NCBI RefSeq assembly: GCF_963662255.1
Contig: NC_085072.1
Span: 2,298,001 to 2,362,000 of the forward strand
DNA length: 64,000 bases
Reading direction: 5' to 3'
From: Cinclus cinclus
Lineage: Eukaryota; Chordata; Aves; Passeriformes; Cinclidae
The notes beneath the pieces are model-generated. The model did not search any database. It was not told the DNA's origin and saw only the letters and a program-made list of their open reading frames with translations. Positions 19,301 to 27,600 of the stretch are shown here, piece after piece (position 1 is the stretch's first letter; every line of letters starts with the position of its first letter). The translations under genes were made by a program, and so were the position numbers.

Positions 19301-21559
19301 GTGACACCGATGCTCCAGAGGTCCACGGTGACACCAAACGCCTTCTGCTGTGGCTTGCGCAGCACGGCTCGCTCGTACACATCGGGGTGCTGTGGGGGAG
19401 GCACAGAGAAATGGGTCCTCCCCAAAAACCATCACCTGGAATGGAGCTCTGGGTCCTCCCCAAAAACCATCACCTGGAATGGAGCTCTGGGTCCTCCCCA
19501 AAAACCATCACCTGGAATGGAGCTCTGGGTCCTCCCCAGAAATCATCACCTGGAATGGAGCTCTGGGTCCTCCCCAGAAATCATCACCTGGAATGGAGCT
19601 CTGGGTCCTCCCCAAAAACCATCACCTGGAATGGAGCTCTGGGTCCTCCCCTGTAACAGCACTGAGTCCTCCCCCAAACCATCACCTGCAACCCTGCCAC
19701 AAAGCACCGAGCCCCTCCCCTTCCAAAACTGCGGGTCAGGCTCTCCACGTCTCTGCTGCTCCCAAGTCACCCAAGCCATCAGGTTGAGGGACAGGGACCA
19801 ACCTCCCCCAGGGCCACCAGCCTGGGACATGCCCTACTCACGAGGTACTCCTCTGTCCCGTAGACAGACACAAACTTTTCATCATCCTCCAGCTCCCGGG
19901 CGGCTCCGAAATCTGTCAGTTTGTAGATGCTCTGCCCGTCCTCTCCCACCAGCCGCATGATGTTGCCGGGTTTGATATCTCTGTGGACCACGCCGTTCTC
20001 ACGGAGGTGGTTCATCCCTGCCACTGGGGGAAGCACCATTCGTGTGTGGGGCTAGGGCACTGAGCTCCAGGGGGGTCAGTTTGAATTTAGGAATGAGAAA
20101 AAGGCTGGGAAGGGGATAAATCCCAAGGTGGTTGCACTTAGATGGGGCTGGGGGGATGGAGAGGATGAGGACACGGCAGGGCACGGCTCGTTGCCACAGC
20201 AGCTTCCCAGAGCAAAGAGAGACTCTTAAGACAGAGCTCAACCCCACCCTGTTCAGGGGTGCAGTTTCTGTCCACTCACTCCATTGCCCAGAGCTGGAGC
20301 CTGCAGGGTCCCACAGCCCCGTGGGGTCCCCAGCTGGAGGGTCTCAGTGCCTGATGGTGGCAGGGGCTGGTGGTCCCCGACCCCCACACTCACCCACACA
20401 CTGCAGCACGATGAGGAACTCGGACTCAGCCAGGCCAAAAGCATTGGCTGGGTCTTCCAGCACGCTCAGCAGGCTGCCACTGGAGCAGTATTCCATCACC
20501 AGCACCTTCTGCTTGCTGCTGCCCTGCGGTGGGAGATGCCAGGAGGGTTCAGCCAGCCCCGTGTCCCCAGCCAGGCAGGACCAGGTCCCCCTCCCTTGGC
20601 TGGTGAGCCTGAGGCTTCCCCAGAGGTGTTCCCACTCACTGTCTCCTCCACGGCAAATAATTTGACGATGTTTTTGTGGTTCAGCTTCCGCAGCATCTCA
20701 AACTCTCTCATCTGGACCTCCTGGGGCCGCAGGTAGCTGGCATTGTTAAAGACCTTCACTGCAACCAGCTCCCCCGATTTCTGGGAAAAAGGGGAAAAAG
20801 AGAGAAAGAAAACACGAGGTGATGTCGTTCATGTGCAAAGCAGCTGCAGGAGCTCCGTGCCGGCTCCCACGCCCCACTCGGGATGTAAATGATGCCTCTG
20901 CACCCGCTCTGCTCCGCTGCACAAACAAACCACTGCCATTCACCTCCCTGCTCTTCCTGTCCCTGCACCCACGTGCTGAGTGTGGCTGTGTTTACTCGGC
21001 CCCACAAAATTCCCGTCCGGAGCCCAGGCTGGCAGCTCCCGCAGGGATGGGGATGGTCCCAGCCCGCTCCTGCAGTTTGCTCAATAACCTTCAAAGGCTG
21101 CTGAGGAGGAGGAGGAGGAGGGCCCGCTCCAAGCCTGGCAAGTGTTTGCATGAAGTATGCAAATGGCCAGGGATGGGGTTTTCAAAACCTCCGGGCATTC
21201 CCCGGAAAAACAGCTCCTTCCCCCTGCGCCGCTCCGAGCAGGAGCCGGCTGGGAGCGCCCCAAAAGCCGCCCTGGACCCGCAGACCAGGGGAAGGAGCCC
21301 CATGGAAAATGAAAATAAACCTCAAAGCAGCGCCTGAGCTGCTCCCCAAGGCAAGGACCTCCAAGGAGGGCGAGTGGAGCCGAGCTCGGGCATCCCGTGG
21401 GACGGGAGGGATGGGGGGCACCGCGGCTCCGCAGTTTTGGGGTTCCTGCCCCCCCCAGCTGCCCCCGCTCACCTTGTTGCGAGCTTTGTAGACGGAGGCC
21501 GTGGCCCCCTGGCCCAGGAGGTCCTCGGTGCTCCACAGGTAGTTGGGGGTGCTCTGCAT
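10262..21559 (-). CDS. IKBKE: IKBKE, IKK-epsilon kinase (gene span, 20 coding exons placed)
   Basis: IKK-epsilon is a non-canonical IkB kinase, the partner of TBK1. It phosphorylates IRF3/IRF7 and other targets in the type I interferon response. The joined exons give about 730 residues. The kinase domain (about 9-300) has K38 in VAVKV, H133-R134-D135, D157-F158-G159 and the activation-loop serine S172 in [11 protein letters not shown], all at the positions known for human IKBKE. A ubiquitin-like domain (about 305-385) and a helical scaffold dimerisation domain follow. The start ATG at 21559-21557 gives MQSTPNYLW, matching human MQSTANYLW. Exons 1-16 and 19-20 have exact GT/AG borders with consistent phases. 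Only the exon 17/18 junction and the terminal exon are uncertain. Several minisatellites lie in its introns. TBK1 is excluded by the closer match throughout and by the RASSF5/SRGAP2 neighbours. No stop or frameshift breaks the placed exons. Confidence 0.93.
10328..10563 (-). repeat. IKBKE: 33-bp minisatellite carrying splice acceptors, 7 units
   Basis: Seven units of exactly 33 bp lie directly upstream of IKBKE exon 20. On the minus strand each unit contains CCTGCAG followed by GATGCAGGA, the same bases that form the exon 20 acceptor and exon start. The unit length is 11 codons and no unit has a stop in the exon frame. Each unit would encode [11 protein letters not shown] or the variant with MQEL. 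Units differ mainly by D/E in the third codon. Tandem duplication of the exon edge with its acceptor is the simplest explanation. Confidence 0.97.
10564..10774 (-). other. IKBKE: IKBKE intron, remainder between exons 19 and 20
   Basis: Short G/C-rich intron sequence upstream of the repeat array. It contains a pseudo-frame with several leucines near 10700-10760, which I rejected as coding. Confidence 0.6.
10775..10878 (-). CDS. IKBKE: IKBKE exon 19
   Basis: It encodes [12 protein letters not shown], then a proline-rich stretch ([10 protein letters not shown]) like the PPPIAPYPSP segment of human IKBKE. It has CCACAG acceptor and GTGAGT donor. It ends in phase 2, which fits exon 20 exactly and gives the join ALR-MQEL, where human has LLHMQEL. 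Confidence 0.85.
11024..11088 (-). CDS. IKBKE: IKBKE exon 18 (acceptor uncertain)
   Basis: The end encodes [11 protein letters not shown], aligned with LLEELSHQLL in human, and the donor is GTAGAT in phase 0, fitting exon 19. The acceptor is ambiguous. A pyrimidine-rich CTCCAG at 11064-11069 would give the expected length but the wrong phase. ACAGCAG near 11089-11094 fits the phase but adds about nine residues. Confidence 0.6.
11341..11435 (-). CDS. IKBKE: IKBKE exon 17 (donor uncertain by a few bases)
   Basis: It encodes [12 protein letters not shown] through ECQDCLQ, part of the helical scaffold domain, aligned with human VVHETRNHLRLV. The acceptor TTCCAG is clear. Two overlapping donors exist (GTGTAC and GTACGT, two bases apart). 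I chose the phase that fits a possible exon 18. Confidence 0.75.
11436..13158 (-). other. IKBKE: IKBKE intron 16
   Basis: Intron of about 1.7 kb. It holds a 25-bp poly(A) tract at 11820-11845, a 15-bp minisatellite at 12927-12990 and A/T-rich patches. I see no CR1 and no coding signal. Confidence 0.75.
12926..12990. repeat. 15-bp minisatellite, 4 units
   Basis: Four perfect copies of a 15-bp unit, gggatgatctccagt, lie about 170 bp on the donor side of IKBKE exon 16. Confidence 0.95.
13159..13260 (-). CDS. IKBKE: IKBKE exon 16
   Basis: It encodes [15 protein letters not shown] through SSRM, aligned with human VNFSHLAKRLLQVFQ. Scaffold dimerisation helix. Acceptor TTTAG; donor GTACCA is weak but phase-consistent. 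Confidence 0.88.
13261..14046 (-). other. IKBKE: IKBKE intron 15
   Basis: Unremarkable intron of about 0.8 kb. I see no repeat family or gene in it. Confidence 0.7.
14047..14086 (-). CDS. IKBKE: IKBKE exon 15 (40 nt)
   Basis: It encodes [12 protein letters not shown], identical to the human [12 protein letters not shown] core. It is a small exon with a CCCCAG acceptor and a GTGAGT donor. Confidence 0.92.
14222..14272 (+). repeat. CR1 3' end fragment
   Basis: A short remnant of the CR1 3' end (tccctcccagcccaaaccat block), inside IKBKE intron 14. Confidence 0.65.
14375..14451 (-). CDS. IKBKE: IKBKE exon 14
   Basis: It encodes [20 protein letters not shown], matching human IQQIQCCLDKMNFIYKQFKK. 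Scaffold helix. GTGAGT donor and TTGCAG acceptor. Confidence 0.92.
14678..14790 (-). CDS. IKBKE: IKBKE exon 13
   Basis: It encodes [16 protein letters not shown] through [12 protein letters not shown], aligned with human LAEVLSRCSQNITETQ and LVKSRDQVHED. The donor is GTTTGT, with a clean CTGCAG acceptor. Confidence 0.9.
14868..14937 (-). CDS. IKBKE: IKBKE exon 12
   Basis: It encodes [20 protein letters not shown], a poorly conserved piece aligned with the human SSVAGTPEIQELKAAAELRS region. Both splice sites are present and both phases fit the neighbours. The intron to exon 13 is only 77 bp. Confidence 0.8.
14938..16107 (-). other. IKBKE: IKBKE intron 11
   Basis: Intron of about 1.2 kb with a T-rich tract near 15385-15404. 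No recognisable repeat family or gene. Confidence 0.7.
16108..16209 (-). CDS. IKBKE: IKBKE exon 11
   Basis: It encodes [15 protein letters not shown] through EGKTHV, aligned without gaps to human EVLQATCRRTLEVAR. Scaffold helix; GTAAGT donor. The exon-10/11 split codon reads Ile where human has Met. Confidence 0.88.
16440..16535 (-). repeat. CR1 LINE fragment
   Basis: The diagnostic reverse-order block aatggtttgggttggaaggg and the following cattccaagccccct region mark a CR1 3' end. Confidence 0.85.
16541..16588. repeat. (GAT)n/(AAT)n microsatellite
   Basis: Interrupted GAT/ATG repeats pass into AAT repeats immediately beside the CR1 fragment. Confidence 0.9.
16882..16973 (-). CDS. IKBKE: IKBKE exon 10
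   Basis: It encodes [16 protein letters not shown] through ARGLHWV, aligned with human GVLGAGYQALRLARAL and FRGLHWV. GTGAGT donor and TTGCAG acceptor. Confidence 0.92.
17071..17135 (-). CDS. IKBKE: IKBKE exon 9
   Basis: It encodes [20 protein letters not shown], aligned with human ALDVPKFVPKVDLQADYNTA. It links the ubiquitin-like domain to the scaffold helices. Donor GTGGGT, acceptor TTCCAG. Confidence 0.92.
17136..17706 (-). other. IKBKE: IKBKE intron 8
   Basis: Intron of about 0.6 kb. Degenerate CTGGGAACT-like repeats at about 17415-17545 (an imperfect short minisatellite). Nothing else seen. Confidence 0.65.
17707..17909 (-). CDS. IKBKE: IKBKE exon 8
   Basis: It encodes [19 protein letters not shown] through [10 protein letters not shown], aligned with human AIFQEAVHKQTSVAPRHQEY and LFEGHLCVLE. 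This is most of the ubiquitin-like domain. The following SPLTLLSTS matches human SPLTLFSTA. Confidence 0.94.
17910..18239 (-). other. IKBKE: IKBKE intron 7
   Basis: Short intron of 330 bp. Nothing recognisable. Confidence 0.7.
18240..18419 (-). CDS. IKBKE: IKBKE exon 7
   Basis: It encodes [20 protein letters not shown] through HRIYIHSYN, matching human [20 protein letters not shown]. It covers the end of the kinase C-lobe and the start of the ubiquitin-like domain. Confidence 0.95.
18633..18743 (-). CDS. IKBKE: IKBKE exon 6
   Basis: It encodes [17 protein letters not shown] then [18 protein letters not shown], matching human YRITTEKPAGAIAGAQR. Kinase C-lobe. Confidence 0.95.
18744..19228 (-). 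other. IKBKE: IKBKE intron 5
   Basis: Intron of 485 bp containing one CR1 fragment. The donor is GTAGGT, splitting the codon for Met234. Confidence 0.75.
18951..19065 (-). repeat. CR1 LINE fragment
   Basis: Clear CR1 3' end in reverse order: ttggttggaagggacctta, then ggttccaaccccctgctat. Confidence 0.92.
19229..19389 (-). CDS. IKBKE: IKBKE exon 5
   Basis: It encodes [19 protein letters not shown], the end of the activation segment and the APE-equivalent region. [19 protein letters not shown] and GGPRRNKET follow. The match to human IKBKE is nearly perfect. The acceptor is 23 bp from a minisatellite. Confidence 0.96.
19390..19841 (-). other. IKBKE: IKBKE intron 4
   Basis: Half of this 452-bp intron is a 38-bp minisatellite. 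The rest is C-rich intron. Confidence 0.75.
19413..19650. repeat. 38-bp minisatellite, 6 units plus part
   Basis: Units start at 19413, 19451, 19489, 19527, 19565 and 19603, with a partial one at 19641. The core is gggtcctccccaaaaacc then atcacctggaatggagctct. Two units have AGAAAT in place of AAAACC. The array begins 23 bp upstream of the exon 5 acceptor in the sense of transcription. The sense strand of IKBKE reads a purine-rich GGGGAGGACC. Confidence 0.97.
19842..20023 (-). CDS. IKBKE: IKBKE exon 4, catalytic loop
   Basis: It encodes [20 protein letters not shown] with the catalytic D135, then [18 protein letters not shown] with DFG at 157-159. [10 protein letters not shown] follows, carrying the activation serine S172. 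All catalytic residues are intact. Confidence 0.97.
20024..20393 (-). other. IKBKE: IKBKE intron 3
   Basis: Intron of 370 bp with nothing recognisable. Confidence 0.7.
20394..20523 (-). CDS. IKBKE: IKBKE exon 3
   Basis: It encodes [19 protein letters not shown], the kinase hinge region with the MEYC gatekeeper/hinge motif, then [16 protein letters not shown]. Confidence 0.96.
20640..20780 (-). CDS. IKBKE: IKBKE exon 2, ATP-site lysine
   Basis: It encodes [19 protein letters not shown], with the ATP-anchoring lysine at K38, and continues to [18 protein letters not shown]. It matches human almost residue for residue. Confidence 0.97.
20781..21472 (-). other. IKBKE: IKBKE intron 1
   Basis: Intron of 692 bp, G/C-rich towards exon 1, with a small GAGGAG run at 21102-21121. 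No repeat family or gene is recognisable. Confidence 0.7.
21473..21559 (-). CDS. IKBKE: IKBKE exon 1 (coding start)
   Basis: It encodes 29 residues starting [20 protein letters not shown] and contains the glycine-rich loop GQGATASV. The ATG at 21559-21557 has G at -3 (GACATG). The donor is GTGAGC. A separate 5' non-coding exon probably lies upstream, but I could not fix its borders. Confidence 0.96.
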
Positions 21560-22040
21560 GTCCAGCGGGAAGCGCGGGGCTCAGCCCGGGGTGCGCTGCC
21601 CGCAGAGCTCAGCCTTCACCGGGCAGCGCTCCGGGAAACGCCGGCCAAGGGGAGCGTCCCCGGCAGCACCGGGGCCAAGGATGAGCATGGACCGAGCCCT
21701 CAGCGCCGCCAGAACCCGCCCGGCCGGGACCTGCCGGGGCTGGCAACGAAACCCTGCCAAGATGCCAGAGCTCGGGAGCGAGAGGCACCTCCCCAGGCCG
21801 GGAACTGAAACCCCCGGATTGCAAAACCCGCCCGGCGAGCAGCGGCCACGCTGTAGGAGGAAATGCCTCAGCTTCCTGCTCGACAAAAAACTGCCCGTGC
21901 AGCCGTGCGGCCATCCCCGGGCCCGCACCGCTCCCCCGGCACCGGCTCCGGGGGCCGCAGAAGGCGCCGAGCTCCGGCAGCCACCGGGAGGGGATTCGGG
22001 AGGCAGAGCGGGAGCAGGATCCGTGTCCAGGGTCGGTGTC
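21560..22040 (-). promoter_or_regulatory. IKBKE: CpG-rich 5' flank of IKBKE
   Basis: The composition is G/C- and CpG-rich directly upstream of the start codon, so this is the probable 5' UTR and promoter zone. I could not assign a transcription start or a specific binding site with confidence. Confidence 0.55.
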
Positions 22041-22137
22041 CGGCCCTTGTTACCTGTGCCAGCACAGGGTCAGTGCTCGGCCCCTGGCACGGACACAGCA
22101 TCACCTGGAAAAGCTGGCAGCGAGCTGTTCGGGCTCC

Positions 22138-22520
22138 CTGGCGGGGATGTGGGACAGGGTGGGATGTGGGAGGTAGGGTGGGATGTGGGACAGGGTGGGA
22201 TGTGGGAGGTAGGGTGGGATGTGGGACAGGGTGGGATGTGGGAGGTAGGGTGGGATGTGGGACAGGGTGGGATGTGGGACAGGGTGGGATGTGGGACAGG
22301 GTGGGATGTGGGATGTAGGGTGGGATGTGGGAGGTAGGGTGGGATGTGGGATGCAGAGCAGGATACGGGATGCAGGATGGGATGCAGGATGCAGAAGAGG
22401 GTGCAGGGTGGGATGTGGGATGCAGCATGCAGGGATGGAATATGTAATATGGGACAGGGTAGGATGCAGGATGTGGGATTCAGGGTAGGATGCAGGGCAG
22501 GATGTGGGATTCAGGGCACT
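22138..22520. repeat. G-rich minisatellite upstream of IKBKE
   Basis: Units built on gggtgggatgtgggaca alternate with gggtgggatgtgggaggta up to about 22345. After that they decay into GGGATGCAGGAT-like units. The plus strand is rich in GGG runs (G-quadruplex potential), and the minus strand reads CCCACATCCCACCC. Stop-free frames on both strands are only repeat products. Confidence 0.95.
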
Positions 22521-24221
22521 CTGCTGCCTGCTCAGGGCAGGGCAGGTCTGCTCCTGTCTCTGTGACCAGCTCAGCATCAGGAATCACTGCCAGGAATTAT
22601 TCCAGGCTGGCATGGATGTGTCTAAAGGCTCCATCCTCACCAATAAAGCCTCCAAAGGTCTGAGAGTTCATCAGAGTGTGGGGCATGCAAACATCTCCAC
22701 CTCACCAGCCTGCACACAAACTCCACCCCTAATTAGTTCCTTAATTCCTGCTGAGCTTCATTTTCCCTGCCATGGGTGAGTGTGCCTGGAAAAGCCTCTG
22801 GAGAGCTGAGGGAGGGCACAGCCTGGCCCTTGCCCTGGGGTTATCCAGGGATGCCGGGGCTGGGGAGGGATGGCAGAGTCTCAGCGACGTCTGTTTAACC
22901 ACACAAAACCTGACATCACTTTGATTGAAGCCATTTTGCTGCAGCTCAGCTGACAGGAAGAGAAAGGGCCGGGGTGACTTCTTGAAATTGTGTCTAGTTT
23001 TATTTTCCGTGCATGTGCTGGCTATGTCCTTAAAACAGGAACATCAGTCTGACCCCACAGTGCTGGCCATGCCTGTGGCTGGGAGTGCAGGGAGTTCACT
23101 CCCAGCTTCTTCCAGCCCCCTTAACCTTTCTTCCTCTATCCTTTTAAAATCCCCAGCTCATTTCCTCTCCCTGACTGCCCTACCAGCAGGTTTTCCCTCC
23201 CAGCTGACTCCCCAGTCCCATCCGATCCCCAGGACTGGATGTGCCCACAGGGGATAAACCCTGCTGTGGTGGGAGACAGCATCTGGGAGAGAAAAAAAAA
23301 ACAAACAAAAAAAAAAACAAACCGGCCTTGAAAGCAATTTGTGACAAGAATTAATTGTTCCAGCTGGTGGCAGCAAAGCCCGAAGAATAAAGGACAAGCA
23401 GCGAGCTCTGGGTGCAGCAGGGACCTCGTCCTTGGGGTCAGAAAACTCGAGAATCCCACGAGCCCAGCGGTGTCCCCACGGTGTCACTGCGCCAAACCTG
23501 TGAGAGCTGAACCCTCCCGGCACTCACCATCTGTTCCTTTGTTCAAAACCACCGTGACGGGGTTTGTGAGGGAGGGTGGGACCCACCTGTGCTTTGGTGA
23601 GGGTTTAGGAGATGATCCCAGCATCTTCTGCTGGACAATCACCAAGGGAAAACCAAAAACCCCTCGTTATTTGTGCCACCCCGTTGCTCTCTGACTCCTA
23701 TCTCATGTTTTAAAAACAAAAAGCCACCAGCAGCGTGCCCTAGGGTGGTACCAGAGAGGCTGCTGTGATTTTGGGAGTAAAAGCATCCCAGATTTCCAGC
23801 TGTTCCCTACAAGAGATGTGGGACAGGGAGTACAGGGATGCTCACCCCAGGGACAGGGGGGTCCAAAATGCCTCAGTTAAACATCAAACCTCACTGAAAG
23901 TAATTCCTTCAAATCTTAAGCCAAAATAACACAGCCCTGCCAGTTCCCTCTCCGTGCTCTGAAAATGGTCTGTGGGAAAACTGAGATGGGGGAAAGCTGG
24001 TAATGATAATAATAATAATAATGATCCAGTCCATAATCTCAATCTTAAATCCTCTTTCCTGAGACAGTTGGGGTCCATCCTCTGCAGGAAAATGATGAAG
24101 ATTAAGCACTTTTAAATCAGGTCACTGCCAGGGAAGTGTTTGCCCCAGGGAATCTGCTGTGGTGGGTGCGTGCGAGCCCAGGGTGGGGGAACACGGGGCT
24201 GGCATCAGGAACCAGCGGGGT
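22521..24221. other. Intergenic spacer IKBKE-SRGAP2
   Basis: About 1.7 kb between the IKBKE 5' flank and a CR1 copy. It has an A-rich tract at 23290-23322. I see no gene, RNA or recognisable repeat. Confidence 0.6.
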
Positions 24222-24580
24222 CACAGAAAGAATGGTTTGGGTTGGAAGAGACCTTTGAAGTTTTATTCCATGGCAGGGACACCTTCCACTATCTCAGGCT
24301 GCTCCAGCCTGGCCTGGGACACTGCCAGGGATCCAGGGGCAGCCACAGAGCTGCTGTGGGCACCCTGTGCCAGGGCCTCCCAACCCTCACAGGGAAGGAT
24401 TCTTTTCCCAAAATCTCATCTAAACTTGCTCTCCTTTAGCTTCAGGCCATTCCCATCACCACATCCTTGGTGTCCCCCTTCTCATGGAGTGTCCCCGAGC
24501 CCAGGATGGCTCCGTGCCCTCCTGTGTCCTGCAGATCCTTCCTCACCCCCTCACCAGCCCCTCCAACAACACTCCTGAGC
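24222..24580 (-). repeat. CR1 LINE fragment (longer copy)
   Basis: Reverse-order CR1: aatggtttgggttggaagag, then cagcctggcctgggacact, then catctaaacttgctctcct and ggccattcccatcacca. It extends further 5' in the element than most other copies here. It lies just outside the probable SRGAP2 3' end. Confidence 0.88.
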
Positions 24581-24675
24581 TTCCCAGAAGCTCCCCCAGG
24601 CCATGCTCTCCCTCTCAAACCCAGGACATCACACACCAGCACCCTCAGGTCAGTGTTTCCACCATACCCAAAACA

Positions 24676-24681
24676 TTTATT
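24676..24681 (-). terminator. SRGAP2: Candidate SRGAP2 poly(A) signal
   Basis: AATAAA on the minus strand. It is followed 35-60 bp downstream by a GT-rich run (TGCTGGTGTGTGATG), a typical downstream element. The A/T-rich UTR-like sequence begins at this point. Other AATAAA copies on the minus strand (about 25690, 27625, 28240) could give shorter transcripts. Confidence 0.5.
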
Positions 24682-27600
24682 TCTCCAAAACTATTGCTAA
24701 TGACAATGGATACATTTTGTTACCCCAGTATGGATTTAACACTTCCAACACATCGACTCCTAATACTGTACAATACTGTACCAAAAGGGGGAGGGGGGGG
24801 AGAAACCAACAAAAAAAAAAAGGCTGTACCTCCATATTGTACAGAGTTCTATGTACAAAGTACAATTTTACACAGTTTTATATATACACCATATATATAC
24901 TGGTGTAGAAGACATGAAACAGTGGAAACTTGTTTTAGCAAGAACATTCCATCCCACCATGAAACAACTGCTGCTGACAACCCCAGGTTCAGACAGAAAA
25001 CCACAATTCCTACACTTTGCAATCTGATTTTCCTGCCCTGCAGCAGGACCACGACATCTCTGCCACCCTTGGAAATCAGAGATGGATTTCAGCAATTGCT
25101 CTGTTTTGAGCTACATCGAGCTGGGCTTTCAGAGAAGCTGCTGCTGCTCACAAGTATTGCTCCAGCAGTTTGGCACCCTCACAAATCCAACCCCTCGGGT
25201 TTGGGTTGTTGTCCACATCCCAGGGCTGTGCCTGGAGGAAAGGCTGGTGAAGTCCAGGAGTAAAGTTATATTACAGTGCCTCGAGAGATGGGCCCACCTA
25301 CGATTCCCACTGCAAACTGCTGAATATTTACCCTGTGTGAAGCTTGGCAGATCAAGTATTGGCACAGCAGGAAGCTGCCTGCCCTCTCCACCTTCTCCTC
25401 TTTTTGGCCCATTGCTGAAAAAACACTTTCATCCCGAACTACCTTAGAGGAAGCACAAAATTTAACAGGGGGGAAAAAAAAAAAACAAAAAAAAACCAAA
25501 CCAAACCAAAACCAACAACATTTTCCAGGCCTTGAACTGCTGTTTTGGCACCTTTAGAACCACCCCAAATTGATGGTTTGCTGTTAGAACCCAGCCTGGA
25601 ACAGAATTCATCTGCTTTCTGCTTGTGCGTGACACAGCCGGGGCCATCCCGGCCCCACAGGCACCAGTCAGAGGGTCAAGTATTTCTGCTTTTATTTCTT
25701 ATTTTCAAGTACCAGGTTGTCACACGGACACAGAGACACGCAGAGAGCCGACGTGGGAAGAACTCCAACCCCAAAGTTGAGTGCATGAAGTGCTTGGTGT
25801 TCCCCCAGAGCTGGCAGGGAGCATCCCTGGGGGAAGGATGTTCCCTCCTTTCCACCTCTTGTGCTACAACTCACTGAAGGAACAGCTTTATGTCCCCAGC
25901 TGTGTTTGTGGGGCATCAGCCAAGGCCAGAAATGCCCCCAAAAAAGGGCTAGTTATTTTTATGAAAGCTAAAAATCCTCAAAATAAATAAATCCCTGGGT
26001 TGTTAAACTCAATTTTCTGTTCTGGACAGGCCCTTAGGTGATGGAAGTGCCCCGGTGCTCCTGTTTTCCTGTGGTTTTGGAGCAGTTTTTGAAGCAGGTC
26101 CCTACCCTGTGGCTCACAGGTGAGTTCAGTGTGTCTGTAGTTTGGGGCACATCCCTCTACACCCAGGGCTTGGTCCTGCCAAGCACAGGTGCCCCTCACC
26201 TGGCCACACCTGGGGGCACAGGGGCACCTCCTTCCCTTCCCCTCCCACCTGTGCTCATGGATGTGCTGGGCAGGCTGAGCTCAGCCTCTCACAGAATCCA
26301 TCCAGCTGTCTCCAGGGGGGGGATTTTTGGGGCATGTTTCCATCATTCCTGATCCCTCACTGAGAGCATCACCTCCTGGAAGTGTCCCCTCCACACGGAT
26401 CCCACCAAGGCAACGTTCCAGTCTCCCCAGTCCACGTCCCCAGGAAGGATCTGAAGTGCTGAGAACTGGAGATGACGACTTTTTCCCAGAAGAACATCAC
26501 CCAAAATCTCCATAAATCCCCAAACCTACACCATGCTCCGCTGAATTTGAGGCTTTTGACACAGAGAAGAAGAGAAATAAGGCAGCAAACTCCACCTGCA
26601 GTGAACTTCTCCTGTCCCAGTATTGCTGGAGCTCTTCCAAGTGTGCTGGGCCAGCCCCGTACCAAGTGCAAGGTGGGGAAATAGAACAGATGGGATTTCT
26701 TGCCAAGCTGAAGTGTTTTGATTCAGTAAATAAATTTATGAGAACTCGGTTATCTTAACCTACTTTTGTGCAAGAACAATCTTGCCTTAAAAAATAATAA
26801 TAAAAAAAATTATAAAGAAAAAAAAATCAACAAAAACTCCCAAAACCCAACACATGAGGTATTCAGCACAGGAAACCCAATGACTCCTTTTGAACAGGTA
26901 TCAAAATACAGACATATACAACAACATTTTTTTTTCTTTTTTTTTTTTTTTTTTGTTCTGCTGTCACAGTGCACTCTAATTATTTACTCATTTTCATTGC
27001 AATAAAATACCCAGTACAGATAAAGTGAGAGGGTTTGATCGTGTCCCACTGCTTGGACATGAAGGACAAATTTACAGTTCATAAACTTTGGATGACCTCA
27101 GAGAGGCAGAAATTAAGCAATGGTTAAAGCACACTGCTCCATTCCCAACTAGGGAAATAACCCAGAAAAGGTCTGAGCTTCAGAAACCATACAGATTGAT
27201 CACCTAAAACCATGTTTCATTTTAAAAGTTTTTTTTTTTTTGTTCTGTTTTGTTTTGGATTATTTCAATCCAACACCTGATGAACAAGGTTCATACAAAG
27301 CACTATTGAACAAACAGACATAATTCCAGTTATCAAACACTTCTTTTGCCTTTATATTTGACACAGACATTATGGGAAAAGTCATGAAGAGAGGATTTCC
27401 GTGGAAGAGCCAAAATTTCTTCGGGATATGAAGATTTACTGGTACCTCCCCAAGCAAACCACTGTGTCCACTCCACGCTGGCCTCTCCTGGTTCTGCAGG
27501 GAGGGAACATTTCCAGTTCCCCCTTCCCACCTTTCCAGCAGTGACTGCTCATAAAACACTCGTGGCAAAATCATCCTCTCAGCCTTGTGTTCACAGAGTG

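Noticed and set aside
19301..19960. 219-codon plus frame with repeated MELWVLP
   Set aside because: Antisense translation of the 38-bp minisatellite and IKBKE exons.
22101..22577. His/Pro/Thr-rich frames (HPTLPPTSHP) upstream of IKBKE
   Set aside because: Repeat translations of the G-rich minisatellite.
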